A stretch of DNA of 64,000 nt from Streptomyces zhihengii (GTDB taxonomy: Bacteria; Actinomycetota; Actinomycetes; Streptomycetales; Streptomycetaceae): positions 554,215 through 618,214 of the forward strand of contig NZ_JAFEJA010000003.1 of NCBI RefSeq assembly GCF_016919245.1, given 5' to 3'. The translations under genes were made by a program, and so were the position numbers. The notes beneath the pieces are model-generated. The model was not told the origin of the DNA, ran no database searches, and saw only the letters and a program-made list of their open reading frames with translations. Positions 1 through 9,651 of the stretch are shown here, in pieces. Positions within the stretch are counted from its first letter, which is position 1. Each line of letters opens with the position of its first letter.

Positions 1-643
1 CGGCCCGCTCCGCGGCGCTGCGCTGACCGTCGTGCACGACCCGGTGAATCCGCGTCGGCAGCACGATCCGGATCCCGCCGTACAGGTCCTGGACGGCCGG
101 ATCGGGCCCGGACGCCGCAGCCTCCCGGTAGGCGGCGGCCCACTGAAGCGCATCTTCCTCCAGTGCCTGTCCGTACCGGTGTTCCGCGTCCCGGTGCCCA
201 TACAGGCCCAGCTCCTGATTCCGGTAGGCGTTCGCTGCCCGGTGTGCGGCCACCTGCAGCGCGGGAAAGTACGCCGCCCATTCGGACATGGGCCGGTTGT
301 GAATATTGCGCTCCGGCGCCGGGTCCGTGTACGCGTCCCACCACCGTGCCCCATCGGGCTGCCGGGAACCGTGGTTGATCCAGGCCTGCGGATGCGCCGC
401 ATGCAGGGCATCCATCATCACCGAGGCCAGCCCACGGCGCTGGAACTGCGGCTCGACCGCCAGTTGCCACACCGTCAGAGCCCGCCCATCGGGATGGAGC
501 AGGAAGTCCAGCCGCCCGGCCAGCTCGCCGCCGACCAGGGCCATCATCCGCCTGGGCACCCACGTGTCGCTGTGGGAGATCTTCCAGTCGGTCAGCCACA
601 GCGCAACACCCTCGTTCCCAAGCTGCGCCTCGGCCCCGGCCAC
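1..643 (-). CDS. GNAT-like acetyltransferase, C-terminus cut by window edge
   Basis: The visible N-terminal part resembles a GNAT fold: a strand region LVGGELAGRLDFLLHP is followed by VWQLAVEP and then QRRGLASVMMDA, which fits the acetyl-CoA-binding Q/RxxGxG/A loop. A later segment rich in W, Y and H (for example ARWWDAYTDPAPERN) looks like a family-specific extension. The GTG start at 643 sits six bases after the stop of the upstream minus-strand gene, so the two are probably co-transcribed. Substrate is unknown. The gene runs off the left edge, so its true length cannot be judged. Identification is by motif reading only. Confidence 0.65.
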   Translation of the reverse strand, partial: MAGAEAQLGNEGVALWLTDWKISHSDTWVPRRMMALVGGELAGRLDFLLHPDGRALTVWQLAVEPQFQRRGLASVMMDALHAAHPQAWINHGSRQPDGARWWDAYTDPAPERNIHNRPMSEWAAYFPALQVAAHRAANAYRNQELGLYGHRDAEHRYGQALEEDALQWAAAYREAAASGPDPAVQDLYGGIRIVLPTRIHRVVHDGQRSAAERA

Positions 644-649
644 GGCCGG

Positions 650-1045
650 CTACTCCCGCACTCCGGGCAGCCCCCCGACAGCGACCAGGCGGGCGCTGGC
701 CGCCCGGACGCCAGGCAACCGTCCTGCCGCCTCCGCCACCGACGACGCGACACCCTCGGCGGCGTCCTCAGCCTCGAGCGCCACAGGGTCCAGCTCCAGC
801 ACCGACTGGACGGTCACGACCGCACGCTGCCCGCTCACCGGACCCGCCGGGGAGACAGCCGGGGGACGGGTCACCAGCTGCGCAGTGCACAGGACGTTGC
901 CCCCGGCAGCCGGCTGCGACACCGGACCGAAGATCACCTCGCCGACCCCCGACAGATGCTCCATCAGGCGCGCGACCGCGTCGGCCGGACCTGTCAACTG
1001 CACCTGCGTGAACTCGGAACTGACCTCAGTGGTCACGCTGTCCAT
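650..1045 (-). CDS. hypothetical protein, 131 aa, upstream partner of the GNAT gene
   Basis: I do not recognise the family. The ATG at 1045 (MDSVTTEVSSEF) is preceded by a GGGAG ribosome site about eight bases upstream. The same frame stays open to 1243, but that extension is arginine- and glycine-rich with no ribosome site. The protein has alternating hydrophobic stretches and an Ala/Val-rich C-terminal half, with no signal peptide or membrane segment. The stop lies six bases before the GTG of the GNAT gene, which suggests an operon. Confidence 0.6.
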   Translation of the reverse strand: MDSVTTEVSSEFTQVQLTGPADAVARLMEHLSGVGEVIFGPVSQPAAGGNVLCTAQLVTRPPAVSPAGPVSGQRAVVTVQSVLELDPVALEAEDAAEGVASSVAEAAGRLPGVRAASARLVAVGGLPGVRE

Positions 1046-1592
1046 GGCTACTCCCGTTGGCCCGGCGGGCCCGCTGATATACGGCGGTTGAACGACCGCC
1101 CCAAAACGCAGGCACCGCACCCGGCCCTGCGATCCTTCAGTGTGCATGGGGCAACCGCGCGCACCCGCACCGCCCCACCCCCAATCTTTCGAACAGGGCG
1201 CTACAGCCGTGGAGTTGACGGACCCGTCATGGCCCGTCGCCACCCGCCGACCCCATCCGCCCCGACGCAGCGCCGGCCCGGCTGCCCCCAGCAGCCTGTC
1301 AGTGCTGATTGCCGATCCCGTGCGTCAGCACTCAGGCGCGCCAGGGCCCGGCACCACGATCCGACCCCGCGTACCAACCCCTGGGAAACCCCGCAGCACA
1401 CCCGCTGTATCCGCAGCGCACCCCACTACCGTGAGCGGCCCGTCCACCAGATCCGGACGGAAGGACACCCACGAAGACCGCCCCTACGGACATGCGCGTC
1501 GATGTCCCCGACCGCCGCCGTCCGGCCGACCCACCCCAGAGCCGGACGAGGTGCAGCGAGCCGGTGCACGGAAGCGGAACGGGGGAGAGGGA
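1046..1592. other. divergent intergenic region
   Basis: No convincing gene. Long open frames cross it on both strands but translate to Arg/Pro-rich sequence typical of non-coding frames in GC-rich DNA. It separates a minus-strand and a plus-strand gene and should hold both promoters; no clear promoter motif was seen. Confidence 0.4.
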
Positions 1593-2702
1593 ATGGCGAC
1601 CATGGCCCGTACGTACACGATCACAAGGGACACCGCGGGAGCGGTGACCGGAATTCCGGGCACCGAGCCGCATACCGTGACCGGCGATCCCGTCGAGGCC
1701 CTGATGCAGTGGGCCCGCCTCGACCGGCCCGGACTGCGTTACCGAGTGCAGGTCGACGGGTCCCCGGGCCTGGAGCTGCCAGTGCAGAACCTGCTGTGGG
1801 ACGCGGCCAGACACCGCCGCGAGGACCCGGCTCGCGAAGCCGGCGTACACGAGGCCGTGGCCGGCTGGCTCCGCCACCATTCTCGCCCGCTCTTCCCGGA
1901 GGAACTCGTCGGCGGCTTCGACCCGCTGGCACTGCAACGGGCCGGACAGGCATGGATGCTGCGGACACAGACGTCCGTCCCGTCCGGTGCACTCGCCCAC
2001 CTACCGCTGGAGGACCGCGAACAAGTCCGACACGGCGCACGCGAGATGGGCGACGCCCTCCACAACAGCCTCGCCCGCGGCGGGCCCGGTCCACGGCTGA
2101 GAGGTACAGCCCTTCGGGAACTGCACGGCCACTGGCAGAGGCTGGCGGGCGCCGCCCAGCTCGTGCCGGAGGCCACCGGGCCGGCCCGGAAAATCCTCGA
2201 CCGGCTCATCACCTCTACGCCCGACGCCCCGCACCCGCCTGCTGCGAACGCACCAGACGCAGACCTGCGAACGGCTGCCGCCCGCATCTGGTGGCTCGCC
2301 CGCGAGCACCAGCCCGATCTCGCCCAGGCCCTGCGCCGCGTCGCCGACCCTGCAGCAGCCGGACACCTCCCGCGTCCCCTGTTCACCGTCCTGCCGGACT
2401 ACCTGAGACACCACCCGCACATGGTGGACGACCTTCTGCACTCCGCCGAAGCGCTGGGGAACAATCTCGCCCTGCACGATCAGTACACCTCGTACCCTGA
2501 CAGCGTACGGCGCCGCTTCAGCGAGGCAGTCGACGTCGCCACCCTGACGCTCGGCGTTCAGGGTGCCGCGGTCGCGATGGCAGCCAACGCAGCAGCTCCC
2601 GCACCCCGGCGCGAGGCCGCCGCTTCGGCAACCGTGCGCCTGCAGGCCCACACTCAGCAGCCGGCGGCACAGCATCAAGGCCCACAAGGCATGACCCGGT
2701 GA
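1593..2702 (+). CDS. hypothetical protein, 369 aa
   Basis: Family not recognised. The ATG at 1593 (MATMARTYTITRD) follows a GGGGGAGAGG ribosome site. The frame is open further upstream, but that extension is low-complexity and lacks a ribosome site. The body has ordinary amino-acid composition with alpha-helical stretches and several His/Trp-rich segments (for example WLAREHQPDLAQALRR), and a Pro/Ala/Gln-rich C-terminal tail of about 50 residues. No signal peptide or membrane helix is visible. It is monocistronic as far as can be seen. Confidence 0.7.
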   Translation: MATMARTYTITRDTAGAVTGIPGTEPHTVTGDPVEALMQWARLDRPGLRYRVQVDGSPGLELPVQNLLWDAARHRREDPAREAGVHEAVAGWLRHHSRPLFPEELVGGFDPLALQRAGQAWMLRTQTSVPSGALAHLPLEDREQVRHGAREMGDALHNSLARGGPGPRLRGTALRELHGHWQRLAGAAQLVPEATGPARKILDRLITSTPDAPHPPAANAPDADLRTAAARIWWLAREHQPDLAQALRRVADPAAAGHLPRPLFTVLPDYLRHHPHMVDDLLHSAEALGNNLALHDQYTSYPDSVRRRFSEAVDVATLTLGVQGAAVAMAANAAAPAPRREAAASATVRLQAHTQQPAAQHQGPQGMTR

Positions 2703-3018
2703 AGCGACGCGCATTTGACGCCCGACGATCCAGCAGGCCGGGGCGTCCGTCGCCACAGGCCCCGACCGTGACGCGGTGTCGCCCCTGTGACCGGACCCCG
2801 AAACCCGACGTGCGGAAGCAACCTCACCCGCAACAGCGGCGGAGCACAGGCCCGCCTTGACACATGACACACCGAGGTCGATCACCCCCACGCCCTGCCA
2901 GGATGGAGCCGGGGAGAGCGCGGCCCCACCCGGCCTCATCCGGCAGAAGCAGTGCCATCGGCGGGTAGGGGCCCACATCCGGCCCCAGGCCGTAGGCCGT
3001 CAGACGCGGGGCCGGCCC
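2703..3018. other. intergenic region between converging genes
   Basis: About 316 bases with no gene that I can support. It lies between the 3' ends of a plus-strand and a minus-strand gene. Confidence 0.4.
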
Positions 3019-3822
3019 TCACGGACCATCTGTCCCCAGAACCTGACGTGCAGCCTCGATCAGCTCCTGCCTGGCCTCTTGGTAACGGTAGTTCCGCTGC
3101 GCCCACTCCCGCCTTGCGTTGAGCCGCAGACCTGCCTGCGTTGGTTCGTGACCTCGCTCGTACTCCAGTGGCTCCACCGCTGTCACCAGCAAGAGCCGCA
3201 CCTGGCCCCGCTCCAGTTGCGGCACGGCGTTCAGCGCGGCGATCGCCGCCTCGTACTCAGGCGGAGGATCTCCATCGCCATGCCTCGGATTCCACACAGG
3301 AGCCCCCTCAGCACGCAGACGCGCCAAGGCGCCCTTGGCACGCGCAGCAGCCGCATCCCCCTGACGGCTCAACCTGTCAAGCTCCCGCCACGCCTGTTCA
3401 CCCGGAGCCCGGGTGCGCGCCCAGTGATGCGCCGTCCTCACAGCCCGCCCCACCGCCGCGAGTTCCTCCTCCACCCCCGGCGGCGCAGCCAGCTCAGCTT
3501 CGGCGAAAGCCAGACGAAAAGCGTGAAGCACCTGCTCCGCCTCGGCTTGTTCCCCGCTCGCCTCCGGTGCAGCCAAGTAGAGCCGCCCCGACGCCTCCAC
3601 GCACTCGCCAGCCGCGCGCAGCAACGCCGTCATGGTCCTCCACCGCAGGTCGTGCAACGCCTGGCGCCGCGCAGACTGCGCGACTGTGTCAGCGGCGTCC
3701 CTTGCTGCCTGGGCCTGCGCCAGCCCACCGTTCGCTTGAATCCGCGCACCCACGATGGCGCCGGCGATCGTGCCGCAAACACCAGCCGCACCGATCAACG
3801 CGACGGTTATCTCCGTGTCCAT
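3019..3822 (-). CDS. membrane-anchored coiled-coil hypothetical protein
   Basis: The N-terminus (MDTEITVALIGAAGVCGTIA) forms one membrane segment of about 20 residues. An Ala/Glu/Arg-rich, probably alpha-helical cytoplasmic part follows, with long charged heptad-like stretches between residues 35 and 260. Start chosen at 3822; an in-frame ATG at 3834 is also possible, but the GGAG ribosome site fits 3822 better. Streptomyces carries many such single-anchor helical proteins of unknown function. I cannot name the family. Confidence 0.7.
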   Translation of the reverse strand: MDTEITVALIGAAGVCGTIAGAIVGARIQANGGLAQAQAARDAADTVAQSARRQALHDLRWRTMTALLRAAGECVEASGRLYLAAPEASGEQAEAEQVLHAFRLAFAEAELAAPPGVEEELAAVGRAVRTAHHWARTRAPGEQAWRELDRLSRQGDAAAARAKGALARLRAEGAPVWNPRHGDGDPPPEYEAAIAALNAVPQLERGQVRLLLVTAVEPLEYERGHEPTQAGLRLNARREWAQRNYRYQEARQELIEAARQVLGTDGP

Positions 3823-4571
3823 GGACAGCATCATCTCCAGTCAGTCGACAGGGCCGCTGGGAAGGGCAGGCAATGCGACTCATCCCAGCTCGGAACTCTT
3901 CACAGCAGCGGGCCGTAGAGCCGATGAGGCTTGCGGGACAGGTGCACTGTGTCAGGAGTTCACCAGCCTGCGCAGAGACCGGCACAGACCCGGCGAGTTC
4001 GCGCTGAGCTGCGCACCCGCGTGTGCGCCCCCCACAAGGTCTGCTTGATCGGCGTCGGCCCATCGTTGTTGGTTGCGGCCATGGCCTCCCGCGCGGCTGC
4101 AAGCGGTGACGGCGGCGACGTGGACGTTGTCGAGCCGGCCGCAGCGACCGTCTGGCTCCACCGTCTACCGGTCGGACACCTTGACGGGTGCAGGAGCACA
4201 CCACGGCGCCCTACGGTTTGCCCCCGTCGGCCTGCTCGCTCCCGAGAGGACCGCGCAGAGTCTCATGGGCGGCCGTGCAGGCCAGACTCTGCGCGCTGGC
4301 CCGCGGCAGCGGCACCGAACCACCGCAGGTCCACGCGCGACCGACCCGCCCCGCAATACCGGCGCGCAGCGCGGACCTGCCAGCTGACACCATCGCACGC
4401 GAGCCGCTGCGTTCAGGCATGCTGGTGCTCGCCGTCGACATGGGGAAGGGTTGCGCAGTCACCGCCAGCCGCTCGGCGCCTCCGCACACGCCGACGGCCG
4501 GGGAGACCGGGGCTACGACGTGCTTGCCGGCCCCGGGCTGCAGCACACGAGCTTGCGGGGCCTGGCCGCCT
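3823..4571. other. about 750 bases without a supported gene
   Basis: Several open frames exist on both strands, but all have Arg/Pro/Gly-rich translations and no paired ribosome site. I found no recognisable protein fragment here. Confidence 0.4.
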
Positions 4572-5432
4572 CTATCGGGCCGCTGTGTCACGGATGCATG
4601 TAGACACGGCGTGAGGCTCGGGCGTTTTCGAGGGCGTCGGGCGCTGGGTTGTGGGTGCGGGATCCGGGGTGCGCGGGTTGCGGGCTGGGAGCTCCGGCCG
4701 CCGAGTGTCTGGCTGCTGCGGCGCAGTGTCCAGGAGATGTGCGACGCGGGTCGAGAAGTCGGGCCCGGGCAGGGGCATCTCCCAGTCGGGCTGGCGGAGG
4801 TATCCGGACGCGACGGCAGTCGGAATGTACTCCATCAGTTCGACGAGTACCGCGGAGTAGGGACGTGTGGTGTGCTTTGCGAGGTGTCGCAGTACCCGGA
4901 GCATGGTGGCCGTGGAGGCCTTGGTGACTTGCTGGTTGGCCGGGTGCCAGGTCTGCGCCGGTTCCGGCGACTTGCCGGGTTCTTCTGGTGTCTCGTTCGG
5001 TCCGTCGTTGGTGTGCCGGTGCCACCAATCCGCGAGATGGGCCTCTCCCTGAGAGAGGTGGTGGAGGTAGAGGCAGTAGGCGGCCGCACTCTGGCCGGCA
5101 CCCCAGGCGTACTGCCACCAGTAGCGGGCGCCGTCGTCGGTGTCGGTGAGCTGGAGAACGCAGGCGAGGATCATGGCGCTGCGGGGCTCAGGGACCTGCT
5201 CGGTGACGAAGTCCGCGACATCGTTCGCGGGAGCGTGGGTGACCAGCGTCTCGCACAGGGCCCGCAGATCCTCCGCCGCGGCGGAGGACACGGGTGTCTG
5301 GCCCTGCGCGCCGACAGGGGCAGCTGGGTCCCAGTCGGAGTACGCGGACTTAGACGGCGGCACGATGTCCCGGGGTACTGAGCGGTCCCGGACCAGCAGG
5401 GCCCGGGAGAGGATCTCTTCGATGCGTGTCAT
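4572..5432 (-). CDS. hypothetical protein, 286 aa, last gene of the sigma-like operon
   Basis: The ATG at 5432 (MTRIEEILSRALLV) overlaps the stop of the upstream sigma-like gene as ATGA, indicating translational coupling. The protein is Trp- and His-rich in the centre (ARYWWQYAWGAGQSAAAYCLYLHH, residues about 90-115, given here in part as a helical aromatic block) and ends in a long Pro/Thr/Arg-rich tail. I know no enzymatic motif in it. Its conserved placement after the regulator suggests a regulatory partner or effector, which is inference. Confidence 0.75.
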   Translation of the reverse strand: MTRIEEILSRALLVRDRSVPRDIVPPSKSAYSDWDPAAPVGAQGQTPVSSAAAEDLRALCETLVTHAPANDVADFVTEQVPEPRSAMILACVLQLTDTDDGARYWWQYAWGAGQSAAAYCLYLHHLSQGEAHLADWWHRHTNDGPNETPEEPGKSPEPAQTWHPANQQVTKASTATMLRVLRHLAKHTTRPYSAVLVELMEYIPTAVASGYLRQPDWEMPLPGPDFSTRVAHLLDTAPQQPDTRRPELPARNPRTPDPAPTTQRPTPSKTPEPHAVSTCIRDTAAR

Positions 5433-6322
5433 GCGGTTGTCCCTTCGGTCTCGGTCGGCGGGCAGATGACGCTCTCCAGGAAGTGGGTGGCGTGCCGCTC
5501 GCTGGACAGCACGACGGCCTGCGGCACACCGAGCAGCGCGGACACCTCCTCGGGGAGGAAGGCATAGGAGCGGCGCATGATCATCACGTCGAGCTGCTGG
5601 TCGGGGAGCCAGCTCATGGCCTTGAAGAGCTGGAGGCTCTCTGCCATCTGATGGGCCTGGGCCGCCTCGGTGGACAGCTGCTGCAGCGCGATCGTGTCGA
5701 AGGCCGCCGCCCCGAACTCGGGCCGGCCGTCGATGTGCGGCGTGCGAGACATGACCGTGGCGCGCAGCGCCTGCCAGGCGAATCGCCGGATGTCGGGGCT
5801 GGCCAGCGCGTCGTTCCAGCTCAGCCACAGGATGTCGAACGTGTTGGAGATGGCGGTGTCCCGCTGGTCGTCGTCGAGGAAGACCTGCGCGTACAGCCGG
5901 TACTTGTTCTCCACCGTCTCCCTAAACGCCTGGTGGTCGAGCGGAGGCGACTGGGATGTGGTCACCGATGCCCTGTCGGTCGACTGTTCCACCCAGTCCG
6001 ATGACTTCCTGGCCTCGAGCGCAGCCTGGCGCCACAGCCGGTACAGGGGCCAGCTGGGTACCTCCAGTGGCTGCGACAGGCTGAAGATGATCTCCCACCG
6101 GGGGTAGTGCCCGATCCCGCGCAGCAGCTCCGAGATCTTCGACTTCGCCAGCGGCACCCGCACGCTGAGGTGGCTCATGGTCAGCCCGCTGCCGAGGTAG
6201 GCCGACCGTAAAGGCTCCAGCCATGCCCGGTGAACGCTGCCCACGCCGTCCACGATCGGCCCGAGTTTGCGGCCAGGCCGTACAGGAGCCGGCTGCGCCG
6301 GCGGCTCCAAGGGGGTCGTCAC
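5429..6322 (-). CDS. HTH / sigma-70-like fusion regulator, 297 aa
   Basis: Residues about 25-80 look like a helix-turn-helix of the XRE type (SGLTMSHLSVRVPLAKSKIS followed by ELLRGIGHYPRWE). Residues about 130-195 resemble sigma region 2 helices. Residues about 235-280 resemble sigma region 4 (FLPEEVSALLGVPQAVVLS). The GTG start at 6322 overlaps the stop of the upstream small gene as GTGA, and its own stop overlaps the next start as ATGA, so the three genes form a tightly coupled operon. I infer a DNA-binding transcription factor related to ECF-type sigma factors; the core-binding residues cannot be verified by eye. Confidence 0.65.
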   Translation of the reverse strand: MTTPLEPPAQPAPVRPGRKLGPIVDGVGSVHRAWLEPLRSAYLGSGLTMSHLSVRVPLAKSKISELLRGIGHYPRWEIIFSLSQPLEVPSWPLYRLWRQAALEARKSSDWVEQSTDRASVTTSQSPPLDHQAFRETVENKYRLYAQVFLDDDQRDTAISNTFDILWLSWNDALASPDIRRFAWQALRATVMSRTPHIDGRPEFGAAAFDTIALQQLSTEAAQAHQMAESLQLFKAMSWLPDQQLDVMIMRRSYAFLPEEVSALLGVPQAVVLSSERHATHFLESVICPPTETEGTTA

Positions 6323-6543
6323 AGTGCGCTGCCCTCCTCGCCGGAGGTGTCGTCTCCGCAGCCGTCTGCCGCACCCCGGGACGTGCGGCCCGATCCGCGC
6401 GGGATCTGCTGCACGACCAGGACGACGAGAGGGGCCAGCGCCGCGATCGCAGCAGCCTGCCCCATGGCGACCATCGCGATGCTCCCCGCAAGCACCGCGA
6501 GCGCAACGATCAGTATCTGATTGAACGTCATGTCCAGCTCCAT
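6319..6543 (-). CDS. small membrane protein, first gene of the sigma-like operon
   Basis: A product of about 74 residues with one or two hydrophobic helices (QILIVALAVLAGSIAMVAM, then AAAIAALAPLVVLVVQQI) and a polar Gly/Asp-rich tail. The start at 6543 has GGAG nine bases upstream; the ATG at 6531 also has GGAG at six bases, and longer starts at 6558 and 6576 are possible. Its stop overlaps the next start (GTGA). A role as membrane partner of the downstream regulator is only suggested by coupling. Confidence 0.65.
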   Translation of the reverse strand: MELDMTFNQILIVALAVLAGSIAMVAMGQAAAIAALAPLVVLVVQQIPRGSGRTSRGAADGCGDDTSGEEGSAL

Positions 6544-6874
6544 GAATGTCGGCTCCATCCGAAGCCCACGGTTCACGGGTGCCGAATCCGCTCACCGAGG
6601 GAGGGCAACCAGCTTGAAGCACACGGGAGTTGTAACGCCACGTGATCATGGATTCACGGAACAATGGCAGTCGCAGAACGAGCTCAAAGCGCACAAAGAT
6701 GACCGTTCCGGAGCGCAGGGTGCCCGAACGGTCCGTCTGCCGTGTAGAAGTTCCCTGTTTTCCTTGCAATCGCACCAGGGACCCACGTCAATGGATACAG
6801 GACACCTCCAGGGTGTCGGCCTTCCCATCCGGAAGGGCTCTGCCCCGTGCCGAGAACAACAGGGACAGAGCGCC

Positions 6875-6917
6875 GCCGCTCCCGCCTGACCGCCCAAAGA
6901 GGTCAGGCGGGAGCGGC
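6875..6917. terminator. 17-bp perfect hairpin
   Basis: Inverted repeat with arms 6875-6891 and 6901-6917 and a nine-base loop (GCCCAAAGA). It lies between the 5' end of the minus-strand small membrane gene and the plus-strand nuclease gene, without a T-run. It is probably a factor-independent terminator of the type common in actinomycetes; an operator is the alternative. The rest of 6577-7184 shows nothing else I can name. Confidence 0.5.
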
Positions 6918-7184
6918 TCAAGTCCCCACGCGCGAGGACCTCGAAGACCGTAGCGGAGAGCACCGACACCCGGAGCCGCTGACCGTCCGACACCGAACTT
7001 CGGCCGGTTATCGCTCTGAGAGACCCACGGCGTGCCCCGAGCCCGGCCCGCCATACCCACGCGGACCTACCCCGCCAGCCTTCGGCACCACGAGCGCCCG
7101 GACACTAACCGGACCACCCCCTCCGGCTGCACCACACGGAGAACGTGACGTCACCCGCGGCGCCTTCGTGGAACGTTTCGCCAG

Positions 7185-7922
7185 GTGAAAGCGCTCACCC
7201 GCTCGGGTAAACAACACGCCGCGCGCTATCGCCACAGCCGAACGGCCGGTATCCACATCTTCGTGATCACGAACCTCCTGCGCGGAATCACCGCGCTCAC
7301 CCTCGCACTTGCCCCACTCACCATCGCTGCACCGGCCCAGGCCCTGGAGACCGTGCCGCTCGCCGACGCCGTCGAGTTGCTGCCCGTCGTCGTCGAGGAC
7401 CGCACCGGCTACACCCGCAGCAGCTTCAAGCACTGGACGGGCGGCGACGACCCGGCCGACGGCTGCAACACCCGCCAGGAGGTGCTCCTCGCCGAAGCCA
7501 CCGTCGCACCTGAGATCGGCCCCGGCTGCGCCATCAGCGGCGGATCGTGGACCTCGTACTACGACGGACAGACCGTCATCCAGGCTGGCTCCCTCGACAT
7601 CGACCACATGGTTCCCCTCGCCGAGGCATGGGACTCGGGGGCCAGCACGTGGACCGCGGCACGCCGCGAAGCGTACGCCAACGACCAGGGTGCCGCGGTC
7701 TCGCTCGTCGCCGTCACCGCCCGCTCCAACAGGGCGAAAGCCGACCGCGATCCTGCCGAATGGCTGCCGCCGGCCGCCGACGTGCACTGCCGGTACATCG
7801 GCGAGTGGGTCGCAACAAAGCTGCGCTGGGGACTCGCGATCGACGAGGCCGAACAGAAGACCCTGGAGGTCTACGGCGAGACCTGCGAAACGACGGTGGT
7901 GAACTACACGGTAACCCCGTAG
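7185..7922 (+). CDS. secreted HNH endonuclease (DUF1524/GmrSD C-terminal type)
   Basis: The central motif DIDHMVPLAEAWDSG followed by AVTARSNRAKADRDPAEW is the HNH/DUF1524 signature seen in secreted Streptomyces nucleases. Paired cysteines (DGCNTR, GPGCAI, VHCRY, GETCET) suggest disulphides. A signal peptide is visible (LLRGITALTLALAPLTIA, then APAQA before the mature start), so it should act outside the cell, probably on DNA. The frame opens with GTG at 7185; an in-frame GTG at 7263 would place the signal peptide right at the N-terminus and may be the true start. It appears monocistronic. Confidence 0.85.
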   Translation: MKALTRSGKQHAARYRHSRTAGIHIFVITNLLRGITALTLALAPLTIAAPAQALETVPLADAVELLPVVVEDRTGYTRSSFKHWTGGDDPADGCNTRQEVLLAEATVAPEIGPGCAISGGSWTSYYDGQTVIQAGSLDIDHMVPLAEAWDSGASTWTAARREAYANDQGAAVSLVAVTARSNRAKADRDPAEWLPPAADVHCRYIGEWVATKLRWGLAIDEAEQKTLEVYGETCETTVVNYTVTP

Positions 7923-8444
7923 CTGAGCTGGTCCGTGCTGCGATCACCGTCGATAGGTCGCAGCGCGAACCCATGACAAAGACCGCTTGCACCGATTGGC
8001 CCGTGCATGGCGGCCTGCGGGCCACGGCATCCTTGGGAGACCGTGACGGAACGCAACGGCGCCTTAGTTTCCAGTTGGCGGCGCGTGTGGTCGGCTTCCC
8101 CACAAAGGATCAAGACCTGGACGCCATTCTCGGTACTGGCAGGGAAGGCAAGCTTCTGCGGGAGAGGGAAACCTGCCAGAGGAATCATGCGCCTGCGCAG
8201 GACGGTCTGCTCACACCGGCGGTGAGCCGAGCCTCCACACGGGGAGGTTCGGCGGGCCCCGGGGCGCGTCACGTCACCCAGGGAGACTCTTGATGTGACA
8301 GCGCCGCCATCACGCCGCGTGACGCCGCAGCGGAGGGTCAACCTCGGGACGGTCACGTTCGGCCGCACGGCGCACTGACCGTGCGCGTGGCGATGCGCGG
8401 GGTGGTCGGCTTCGATCACGAGGCTCGCTCGGGGCCACAGCCGG
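7923..8444. other. intergenic region between converging genes
   Basis: About 520 bases, with a hairpin at 8227-8252 and no protein-coding segment I can support. Open frames on both strands lack ribosome sites and have biased composition. Confidence 0.4.
8227..8252. terminator. short GC-rich hairpin
   Basis: Arms CCGAGCCTCC (8227-8236) and GGAGGTTCGG (8243-8252) pair with one mismatch around a six-base loop. It lies between converging genes and may terminate transcription from either side. Confidence 0.4.
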
Positions 8445-8714
8445 TTAATAGACTCGCAGGACCTCGAAGGCGCCGTCCTGGGGGCGGGCAGCCAGTTCGG
8501 CGATGAGCGAAGGGTGCACGCTTGTATAGGACGTGCCGTCCGGGAGCCGAGAGCGCGGCCCCGTAGCGGGCAAGTAGGTCGCCACCGCGCGGGCCAATTC
8601 CTCCGGCACATCTGCGGACACGACGAGTTGACCGCGTGGCAGCCGCAGGACGAGCTGCCGGGGCTGCGCCGGAGGGCCGATGTAGCCCGCCATCGTGGCC
8701 TCCAGAGTGTTCAT
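8445..8714 (-). CDS. small hypothetical protein, 89 aa
   Basis: The ATG at 8714 (MNTLEATMAGYIGPP) has a GAGGG ribosome site directly upstream. The sequence contains a beta-like segment (RQLVLRLPRGQLVVSADVP) followed by a helix (EELARAVATYLPAT). No motif is recognised. The longer frame up to 8927 is Arg/Pro-rich and not supported. Monocistronic. Confidence 0.65.
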   Translation of the reverse strand: MNTLEATMAGYIGPPAQPRQLVLRLPRGQLVVSADVPEELARAVATYLPATGPRSRLPDGTSYTSVHPSLIAELAARPQDGAFEVLRVY

Positions 8715-9651
8715 GCCCTCAAGCGTGCCGCAGCCGCGCCTAGCGACGGGTGAAAAGCAGCACGTGACACGCAGGAGGGTGGAGGGTGCCACGCCGCACA
8801 GGTTGCGGTAGGCGTCTCGGCCGGGTGCTCCAGGGGCCAAGTGTCGCCTCTTTCGGTGCCGCTGGGTTGGTGCTGTGCTCCTGCCCGGTGGACAGCGGAC
8901 CAGTCCGGACCAGCTATGGTGGGTCACACATCAAGCGCTTCGGGTAACTCCTGGGACAGAGCGTTCATGCCGAACTCGGCATGGCCCTCGCCGTGGTCCC
9001 TGCTTACTCGGCCTGCTGGGCGACGCCCTTAGTGGTACCGGTGGGGCCGACCGCCCTCTCGCGACGCTGTCTGGTGCAGGCCATGTACGCTATCGCCCGA
9101 CTGCCCAACTTCCATGCCCAATCCGTTGTCGGTCTATCAGGACCAGGCCGTGGGGCAGGAGACCTGGCTAGACGGTCGACCAGACCTGGGACACTCGCGT
9201 CGCACTGCCCACCGTTGGCCCCGCCTGGAGACCGAGAACCCGCCGCGGGGACAACCCCAGCCCCGCCCAAAGAGGCCAAGCCGTGGACAGCGATCAGCGG
9301 GCTTGTGGACTCCTTTGCGGGACCACGTACCCCCGCCGCGTCCGGCTCGAGCGGCTCACGACGGAGAAGCAGCGCAAGGCGGGATCTTCCGATACCCACA
9401 GCTCCGTCCACCCTCGGTGCCGAGGGCGGAGAGCGCGGTGGAGAAGAACGCTGGCACGGTGGGGCCAGCGACGAGCGAGCGAGCGTGCTTATTACGGCGT
9501 AATGGCAGCCTGCAGCTGGGCTACGGCAGTTCGGCCTTGCCTCGGCGCCCCTCGATCCCTCTTCCGCGCGGGAGAGTAACTCCGACTGGTAGTCGCTCGC
9601 TGGTGGGGTCTTCACGTAACCCGCTGATCGAACAGTTCCCCGGCGCGGCGA
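8715..9651. other. about 940 bases without a supported gene
   Basis: Many open frames on both strands, all Arg/Pro/Ser-rich and without paired ribosome sites. The only distinct element seen is the small inverted repeat at 9491-9503. Confidence 0.35.
9491..9503. promoter_or_regulatory. 13-bp perfect inverted repeat ATTACGGCGTAAT
   Basis: ATTACG and CGTAAT flank a single G. It stands out as AT-rich in a GC-rich gene-free stretch and has the size of a regulator half-site pair. No adjacent intact gene is evident, so a function is speculative. Confidence 0.2.

Noticed and set aside
32..2500. 822-codon open frame on the plus strand
   Set aside because: Very rich in Arg, Pro and Gly, no ribosome site, and overlaps two better-supported genes; typical non-coding frame in GC-rich DNA.
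4188..5381. 397-codon plus-strand frame
   Set aside because: No ribosome site, biased composition, and overlaps a coupled operon on the other strand.
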